Origin: Gemmataceae bacterium
Lineage (GTDB): Bacteria; Planctomycetota; Planctomycetia; Gemmatales; Gemmataceae
Length of the DNA: 6,016 nucleotides
Reading direction: 5' to 3'
Assembly: GCA_947474875.1 (NCBI GenBank)
Contig: CANJKY010000265.1
Coordinates: 1 to 6,016, forward strand
The notes beneath the pieces were generated by a model that was not told the origin of the DNA, did not search any database, and saw nothing but the letters and a program-made list of their open reading frames with translations. Shown here one piece after another: positions 1-4,285 of this stretch; the stretch's first letter is position 1; each line of letters begins with the position of its first letter. The position numbers were made by a program, and so were the translations under genes.

Positions 1-528
1 GGCGGCGGCCGACAGTTCACGACACCGGGCGATGGTGTCGAGCGTCTTCCGCCGCAAGTCCGGGGTGAACTCGACGGCCACCCGCTCCCGGCTGCCGGCG
101 TAGAACTGGAACCCGCGGCCCACCGCCTTGCCGGACTGTTCCTCCAGCAGCATCGCCTGGGCGCACAGTTGCACCGCGTCGTTGTCCCACGTCGTCGGCT
201 TGCCGTCGGCGTCCCGCGGGGCGGTGCCGTGCTTCGTCTCCACCGGGTACCGTTCGCCGTTCCTCTCCTCGATCTGGTCGAGCACCCCGCTGATGCCGAG
301 CGCGTCGGACGACACCGGCACCCCGCGGGTGCGGGCGGTGTCGCCGTCGGTGCGGGTCCTCAGCGTCAGGTCCGGGTCGTCCACCCGGCGGTGGTCGAAC
401 AGCCCGCCCTCGACGTGCTCGTTGGTGGGCATCACGCAGTCGACGTACTGCAGGTAGTACAGCCGCGGGCAGTACGTCGCCTGGTTCAGGGCGCGGACGG
501 GGACGAGGTCGGGTGCGACGGCGGACAT
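1..528 (-). CDS. cas4: CRISPR-associated Cas4 nuclease, N-terminal part (probably Cas4-Cas1 fusion)
   Basis: Partial gene: the first 176 residues are in the window and the rest lies beyond position 1. Cas4 is a RecB-like, iron-sulfur nuclease that trims prespacers and helps select PAM-adjacent DNA during CRISPR adaptation. Visible motifs are the first cluster cysteine Cys20 in YCPRLYYL, His46 in DHRRVD, motif II Asp84 in GVLDQI, motif III Glu97-x-Lys99 in PVETKHG, and a downstream QLCAQAMLLEE motif at about 120-130. All nuclease residues that can be checked are intact. The three C-terminal cysteines expected for the cluster fall outside the window. The start is ATG at 528, with GGAGG (534-538) five bases upstream. 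The N-terminal style (PVRALN, CPRLYYL, HRRVD, YAGSRERV) resembles Cas4 domains fused to Cas1, as in type I-G and V-B loci. Fusion and subtype cannot be decided here. It is divergent from the gene at 679. Confidence 0.9.
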   Translation of the reverse strand, partial: MSAVAPDLVPVRALNQATYCPRLYYLQYVDCVMPTNEHVEGGLFDHRRVDDPDLTLRTRTDGDTARTRGVPVSSDALGISGVLDQIEERNGERYPVETKHGTAPRDADGKPTTWDNDAVQLCAQAMLLEEQSGKAVGRGFQFYAGSRERVAVEFTPDLRRKTLDTIARCRELSAAA

Positions 529-533
529 GGCGG

Positions 534-538
534 CCTCC
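534..538 (-). promoter_or_regulatory. Ribosome binding site of cas4
   Basis: On the minus strand GGAGG lies five bases before the ATG at 528, a good Shine-Dalgarno match. It fixes the cas4 start. Confidence 0.7.
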
Positions 539-642
539 GGGTGGGGTCGCCGATAGTTCCGAACGTGGGGGCGGAGTTCGACGCGGAATCACACCTCCCG
601 CCCGCACCGTCCGCCCGACCCGCGGGTCGAATACCCCCGTCA

Positions 643-661
643 CCCGCCCGTCCCGGGCGGG
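643..661. other. GC hairpin in the cas4/small-gene divergent intergenic region
   Basis: CCCGCCCG and CGGGCGGG form a perfect 8-bp stem around a 3-base loop, 17 bases before the ATG at 679. No T-run follows on either strand, so a terminator is doubtful. It could influence initiation of the small gene, or be chance in such GC-rich DNA. The rest of the 150-bp divergent region (529-678) shows no convincing promoter and no CRISPR repeat. Confidence 0.3.
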
Positions 662-678
662 AACGGGAACCGCAACCG

Positions 679-999
679 ATGACCTGCGGCTGCGGCGACC
701 GCGACACCCCGCTGGCCCGCCGCGTCCAACTCCGCGGCGACGTGCGGCCCGTCCCGCTGGCCGGGTTCGCCTCGCCGGACGACCCGGCGTACCGGGAGAA
801 CACCGCCTTCCGGCCGGCGTTCGTCTGCCCGGCCTGCTGCGCGGTGCTGGACCGCGGGGACGGGACGGGCGCGATCGGCGGGCGGGTGTACGGTCTGGAC
901 GGCCGGTCCCGGGGCGACGCGGCGGCGGTGTACGACGAGGCCAGGTATCAAGCCTACCAGCGGACGCGGGCGGCGAGGCTGGGCATCGCGACGGCCTGA
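679..999 (+). CDS. Small cysteine-containing protein of unknown function (106 aa)
   Basis: I do not recognise this family. The reading frame begins MTCGCGD and ends with TGA at 997-999, and nearly all third positions are G or C, which supports real coding. Cysteines occur as C3-x-C5 near the N-terminus and as C50-P-A-C53-C54 in the middle, an arrangement that could bind zinc like a ribbon or knuckle. The segment from about 85 to 102 (YDEARYQAYQRTRAARLG) is probably a basic helix. There is no signal peptide or membrane segment. No strong Shine-Dalgarno precedes ATG 679. The frame is open far upstream, but that extension runs antisense through cas4 and is not credible coding. It is divergent from cas4 and lies 211 bp before the MoxR gene. 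A link to CRISPR is position only, not shown. Confidence 0.65.
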   Translation: MTCGCGDRDTPLARRVQLRGDVRPVPLAGFASPDDPAYRENTAFRPAFVCPACCAVLDRGDGTGAIGGRVYGLDGRSRGDAAAVYDEARYQAYQRTRAARLGIATA

Positions 1000-1050
1000 C
1001 CGGCGGTCCGGCACCGCCCGCGGCGGGGGTCGGCGTGCTCGTGGCCGGTC
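998..1050 (+). terminator. Possible weak terminator after the small gene
   Basis: GACCGGC (998-1004) pairs with GCCGGTC (1044-1050), which is followed by CTTAAT. An inner CCGCC/GGCGG hairpin (1014-1026) lies between the arms. The long loop and weak T-tract make this a tentative call. Confidence 0.3.
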
Positions 1051-1116
1051 CTTAATCTCCGCCCGATCGGTGTCAAATTCAGTTGAGGACGGGCGTGCCC
1101 TCGCCGGTCCCTCACC

Positions 1117-1149
1117 GCGGCCCCGCCTCTCTTCGGAGGAGGGGGCCGC
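1117..1149 (+). promoter_or_regulatory. Strong hairpin with UUCG tetraloop in the MoxR leader
   Basis: GCGGCCCC (1117-1124) and GGGGCCGC (1142-1149) form a perfect 8-bp stem. The enclosed sequence contains CTC-TTCG-GAG (1129-1138), a C(UUCG)G tetraloop on a 3-bp stem. It ends 60 bp before ATG 1210. Only GTTTC follows, so it is either a poor intrinsic terminator for upstream transcription or a structured leader or attenuator for the ATPase gene. The structure is read directly from sequence; the role is inference. Confidence 0.45.
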
Positions 1150-1198
1150 CGGCGTTTCGGGGTGGCGCTCGCCAGCCCGGCATCCAATCCCATCCCAC

Positions 1199-1203
1199 GG
1201 AGA
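1199..1203 (+). promoter_or_regulatory. Ribosome binding site of the MoxR gene
   Basis: GGAGA lies seven to eight bases before ATG 1210, although the downstream ATPase coding frame is not the frame of that ATG. This is why the original start is placed at 1210 and a base loss is inferred just after it. Confidence 0.55.
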
Positions 1204-1212
1204 CCCCGCATG

Positions 1213-1215
1213 AAA
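1213..1215 (+). other. Frameshift site 1 in the MoxR gene (probable 1-base deletion)
   Basis: The start ATG is followed by AAA-C. Adding one A restores MKTAAPTPDESPAPDADAV, in frame with the ATPase, whereas the frame as written gives a proline-rich peptide ending near 1344. Confidence 0.6.
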
Positions 1216-1775
1216 CTGCTGCGCCCACCCCGGATGAATCGCCTGCCCCCGACGCCGACGCCGTCCGGGACAGGTTGGCCGCCGTCCGCCGCGAGCTGGC
1301 CGAGATCCTGGTCGAACGCGACGACGAGATCGACCTGGCCCTGACCGCCCTCGTGGCCGGCGAGCACCTGCTGCTCGTCGGGCCGCCCGGGTGCGGCAAG
1401 TCCCTGCTGCTCGACCTCCTGATCGCCCGGACCGGCGGCACCAAGTTCAGCCTGCTGCTCACCAGGTTCACCACCCCGGAGGTGGTGGTCGGGCCGGTCA
1501 GCCTGGCCGCCCTCAAGGCGGACCGGTTCGTCCGCGTCACCGCCGGCCGGCTGGCGGAGGCCGAGTTCGCCTTCCTGGACGAACTCTTCAAGGGCAGTTC
1601 GGCCATCCTCAACTGCCTGCTGAAGATGCTGAACGAGGGCACCGTCGACCGCGGGGACGGGGTGAGCACCCCGGTGCCCCTGAAGCTGTGCGTGGCCGCC
1701 GGCAACGAGTGGCCGAGCCCGGACACCGGCAAGGAGCTGGCCGCCGTGTTCGACCGGTTTCTGCTGCGGGCGGCG

Positions 1776-1797
1776 GTACACCCGGTCCGCACGGCAC
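1776..1797 (+). other. Frameshift site 2 in the MoxR gene (probable 1-base insertion)
   Basis: The family-like sequence FDRFLLRAAV is in the frame of 1773, while ARHKLLWDDRTP is in the frame of 1798, one base later. The exact base is not determined. Confidence 0.7.
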
Positions 1798-2387
1798 AAG
1801 CTGCTGTGGGACGACCGCACCCCCGCCACCCCGCCGGGCGTCACCCTGACCGCGGGCGAGATCGAGATGGCGCGAAGGCACGCCCGAAACTTACCCTGGA
1901 CGGCCGACGCCAAAGCGGCGCTCGAACAGGTGCTCGCCGAGCTGGCCCGGGAGGGCGTCCGCCCGGGCGACCGGCGGCAGTACAAGACGGTCGGGGTGGT
2001 GCCGGCGGCCGCCTACCTGGCCGGGGCGGAGGAGGTGCACCCCGAGCACCTGGAGGTGGCCCGCCATTGCCTGTGGGACGACCCGCAGGAGCAGCCGCTG
2101 ACGACGGCGCGGGTGATCGCCAAGGTCGCCAACCCGCCGGGCATGCGGGTGTCGCAGCTGTTGCTCGAAGCCGAGGGGGTGCTGGCCGCCGCCGACCCGA
2201 AGGACCTGGCGGCCGCCGCCACCGCCGCGGCCAAGTTGGGCGAGATCGAGCGGCAGCTGACGGCGCTGAAGGGGAACGCCCGGGCGGACGCCGCCCGGGC
2301 CTACCTGAGAGACCAGCTGAAGCAGCTCAGGCTGGCGTCGCTGGACGCCGTCTGACCCGTCGGCCGTTCTTGAACACCGACACTCGC

Positions 2388-2421
2388 CCACCGCCCGCCT
2401 CCGGCGGGCGGTGGCGTTTCC
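2388..2421 (+). terminator. Intrinsic-type terminator after the MoxR gene
   Basis: CCACCGCCCGCC (2388-2399) and GGCGGGCGGTGG (2403-2414) form a perfect 12-bp stem with a 3-base TCC loop, followed by CGTTTCC. The T-tract is short. It lies 32 bp after the ATPase stop and before the next gene's start, so it may limit rather than abolish readthrough. Confidence 0.7.
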
Positions 2422-2432
2422 CCAACTCGTTC

Positions 2433-2440
2433 GGAGGAGG
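2433..2440 (+). promoter_or_regulatory. Ribosome binding site of the truncated partner gene
   Basis: GGAGGAGG ends two bases before ATG 2443, and its first GGAGG has a five-base spacer to it. GTG 2440 overlaps the site and is the less likely start. Confidence 0.65.
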
Positions 2441-2442
2441 TG

Positions 2443-2922
2443 ATGGGCCCGAAGGACCTGTTGACCGCGCTCGACCTGGACGGCCGGCTCCCCGACGCGG
2501 CCGACCCGACCGGGGTGCTGGCGGAATCCGTTCCCGCTGCCGACACGACTCCGGACGTCAGCCCGACCGCCCTGGCGGTGGACGCCTGGGGGCTGCGGCG
2601 GGGCCGCGAGCTGGTGGCCGAGTCGGAGCGGTTGAAGAGGGCCGGCACGGACGAGCACGCCGCCGCCGACTTCTTCACCGCCGCGTTCGACCCCGACCCG
2701 GTGCTGGTCGAAGTCTGCACGGATGCGAAGCGGCACCACTTCGTCCGCCATCTGTTGGGCACCCCGGCGTACCGCAGTTTGCACGCGGCCACCCGACTGG
2801 ACGACACCGCCGCCGGGATCGCCGCCGCCCACTTCGCCGACCAGTTCACCCGGCTCGAGTCGGACGCACCCGCCGGCGGTGCCACCCCCGAGGCCGAGGG
2901 GCTAGTAGTTCATCCGTCTTGA
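2443..2922 (+). pseudogene. N-terminal fragment of probable MoxR partner (VWA-type) protein, cut by IS630 element
   Basis: This begins MGPKDLLTALDLDGRLPD behind a strong ribosome binding site, 87 bp after the MoxR stop. The native part runs about 154 codons to the TA at 2903-2904. The last codons (LVVHPS) and TGA 2922 come from the insertion sequence. The sequence is acidic and alanine-rich, predicted mainly helical (WGLRRGRELVAESERLKR, HFADQFTRLE), with no membrane segment. The von Willebrand A metal site (DxSxS) is not present, as expected if only the N-terminal region survives. MoxR genes of this type are usually followed by a VWA gene of about 400-500 codons, which is the basis of the call; homology itself was not tested. 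Joining across the element gives only eight more codons to TAG 4147-4149, so the rest of the gene is missing. A short 162-aa native protein remains possible. Confidence 0.6.
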
Positions 2923-2931
2923 ACTGCGGGG
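2905..2931 (+). repeat. Left terminal inverted repeat of the IS630 element
   Basis: Reading inward, GTAG, CCG, TTG, TGCGG and a final G align with the same positions of the reverse-complemented right end. It contains the transposase stop codon (2910-2912). Confidence 0.6.
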
Positions 2932-3566
2932 TAGAGCCGCTTGAGCTTGATCCGGGCATCCGCTGTCGTGAACCGCCAGTTCACCCCGACCTGCCGGTCG
3001 TTCCGCTCGACCTCCCACGGCTCCAGTTGGTCGAGCAACACCTCCACCGACGCGATCCGCCGGTCCAGGCACTGGCGGGCCAGCACGCTCAGCTCAATCT
3101 CGGCCACGTTCAGCCACGACCCGTGCTTGGGCGTGTGGTGGACCTCGAACCGCTCGGCCAGCCGCCGGGCCTGGTCCGGCGGGAACGCCTCGTACAGGCT
3201 GGCCAGCTTGTGGGTGTTCAGGTTGTCCATCACCAGCACCACCTTCTCGGCGTCCGGGTACACGTCCTCGGCCAGCCACCGCAACACCTCGGCGAAGTCC
3301 CTCGCCGTCCGCCGCTCGGTCACCATCACGTGCCGCCACCCGGCCAGCGGCTCCGAGAGCATGAACAGGTTCGCCGTCCCGTTCCGGACGTACTCGTAGT
3401 CGAACCGCTCCGGCTGCCCCGGCTCGGCCGGGATCGGCTCGGCCGTCTCCCCGACCAGTTGCTTGCTGGCCTCGTCCAGGCACACCTGCGGGCGCTTCGG
3501 GTCGTACGGCCGGTGGGACATCTCCAGCACGTCCTCCATCGCGCACACGAACTCGGCGTCGGCTTC

Positions 3567-3574
3567 GGGGGGGG
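3567..3574 (-). other. C8 homopolymer frameshift in the transposase
   Basis: Eight G on the plus strand. Seven would give CIPPEADAEF in frame; eight gives CIPPRSRRRV instead. This is consistent with a 1-base insertion. Confidence 0.7.
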
Positions 3575-3610
3575 ATGCACCACTGCTCCCTCAGCCACGG
3601 CTTGAGGTCG

Positions 3611-3616
3611 TTTTTT
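3611..3616 (-). other. A6 homopolymer frameshift in the transposase
   Basis: Six T on the plus strand. Coding-strand CCAAAAAACG reads QKTT and then stops at 3591; one more A, or a -1 slip on the run, gives QKNDLKPW. IS630 relatives are known to use recoding at A-runs, so a programmed site is possible, but the second break at 3567-3574 needs a separate explanation. Confidence 0.65.
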
Positions 3617-4093
3617 GGAGCGTCTGGCGAACCGTCCCCCGGCCGATCGAGTCCACCACCTCCAGTTCCACCAGGCGGTCGGCCAGCAGAGTGAGCGTCC
3701 ACCGCTTGCGGCCGTCCGGCGGGGCCGAGCAGGCGAGGGCGACGAGCCGGGCCTCGGCCCACCCGTCCAGCTTCCGCTCCCGGCTCGGCCGGGCTTGCGG
3801 CTTGCGGGCCAGGGCGGCGTCCAGCCCGTCCTCGACGAACCGCTGGCGGACGCGGGCGACGGTATCGGTGCTGACCTCGACCGCCTCGGCGATCCGGTCG
3901 TCGGTCCAGCCCGGCCCGCCGTCGGCCTGGTCGGCCTTGAGCAGGACGCGGGCGTGGGCCAACTTCTGGGCGGCCGCCTTGCCGGCAGCGATCAGGGTGG
4001 TCAGGTGGTGCCGCTCGTCGGCGGTCAGGGTGACGCGGTACTTCTTCATGGCGGACTCCTCCCGGTCCACCCATCACACCCGTCGCCGGATCA

Positions 4094-4120
4094 CACCGCA
4101 AGACAACCCGGCCGGTCTAC
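4094..4120 (-). repeat. Right terminal inverted repeat of the IS630 element
   Basis: Read on the minus strand it starts GTAGACCGGCCGGGTTGTC and matches the left end at about 17 of 27 positions by hand alignment, including the outermost GTAG next to TA. Confidence 0.6.
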
Positions 4121-4122
4121 TA

Positions 4123-4285
4123 GCCGCTTGTAGGGCTTCTGCGGATTAGCCAGGACTTATGCAGTCGATACCCTTGGCTTGTGAGTAGAGCCGAGATTAC
4201 GGCCTGGGTAAAATCGCGCGTCTAGCGTAATTGTAACTGGCAGCCGGCTCCCATCGGCCCTCCGCTTAGCTCGACGCAGGCTCCC
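4123..4285. other. Intergenic region between the IS element and cheA, less GC-rich
   Basis: This stretch is visibly richer in A and T than the rest of the window (for example GATTAGCCAGGACTTATGCA and GGGTAAAATCG). It does not continue the gene cut by the insertion beyond eight codons to TAG 4149. TAAAAT at 4209-4214 resembles a -10 box but has no good -35 partner, so no promoter is called. The in-frame stop upstream of cheA is TAG 4223-4225. Confidence 0.4.

Larger units (their letters stand above)
1210..2355 (+). pseudogene. MoxR-family AAA+ ATPase, broken by two compensating frameshifts
   Basis: MoxR AAA+ ATPases (RavA-like) act with von Willebrand A partners as ATP-driven chaperones or assembly factors in the cytoplasm. 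Numbering the restored protein (about 381 aa) from ATG 1210, Walker A is GPPGCGKS (58-65), Walker B is FAFLDELFKG with Asp124-Glu125, sensor 1 is Asn166 in AAGNEW, and the probable arginine finger is Arg183 in FDRF. The C-terminal lid continues from KLLWDDRTP through LWDDP to LASLDAV and TGA 2355. The frame breaks twice. ATGAAACTG reads out of frame with the ATPase, while one more A would give MKTAAPTPDE in frame, so a base seems lost at 1213-1215. A +1 shift then occurs within about 1776-1797, and the second part is open from 1798, with an internal ATG at 1867. Either this is a pseudogene or the sequence has indel errors. TTG 1083 is a possible but poor alternative start. Confidence 0.8.
2910..4049 (-). 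pseudogene. IS630-family DDE transposase, two compensating frameshifts
   Basis: The restored protein is about 379 aa from ATG 4049, which has GGAGGAG just upstream on the minus strand; GTG 4070 is an alternative. The N-terminal helix-turn-helix DRIAEAVEVSTDTVARVRQRF (about 51-71) binds the terminal repeats. The catalytic triad is visible: Asp192 in CLDE, Asp275 in VMDNLNTHK and Glu317 in GSWLNVAE, typical of IS630. The N-terminal frame stops at 3591 after QTLQKTTSSRG. The middle NDLKPWLREQWCIPP is in another frame, and EADAEFVCAMEDVLE onward returns to the first. The shifts fall at A6 (3611-3616) and C8 (3567-3574) of the coding strand, each one base away from the length that keeps frame. As written, no complete transposase is made unless slippage occurs at both runs. 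Confidence 0.85.
2903..4122 (-). mobile_element. IS630-family insertion sequence with TA at both ends
   Basis: The element spans about 2905-4120 (about 1.2 kb), with TA at 2903-2904 and 4121-4122 as the likely duplicated target, typical of the IS630/Tc1-mariner group. It holds a single transposase on the minus strand whose stop codon lies inside the left terminal repeat. The ends match over GGCTAGTAG and then imperfectly. TAGTAG contains two TA steps, so the boundary could be three bases further in. It interrupts the gene starting at 2443. Confidence 0.8.

Noticed and set aside
556..564. GTTC-C-GAAC inverted repeat in the divergent region as an operator
   Set aside because: Four-base arms are too short to support a binding site, and no second copy was found.
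17..643. A 208-codon arginine/proline-rich minus-strand frame
   Set aside because: It is a shadow of cas4 in another frame; the cas4 frame carries recognisable nuclease motifs.
529..678. A CRISPR array or leader next to cas4
   Set aside because: No repeated 25-40 bp unit is present here or elsewhere in the window.
954..1985. A 343-codon minus-strand frame
   Set aside because: It is antisense to the MoxR gene, low in complexity and has no family-like motifs.
1083..3605. An 840-codon open frame on the plus strand
   Set aside because: Only the part up to about 1785 encodes the MoxR ATPase. The rest is an out-of-frame read through the lid domain, the partner gene and antisense transposase, kept open by the high GC content.
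4123..4285. tRNA or small RNA gene in the AT-richer stretch
   Set aside because: No cloverleaf, T-loop consensus or strong hairpin was seen.
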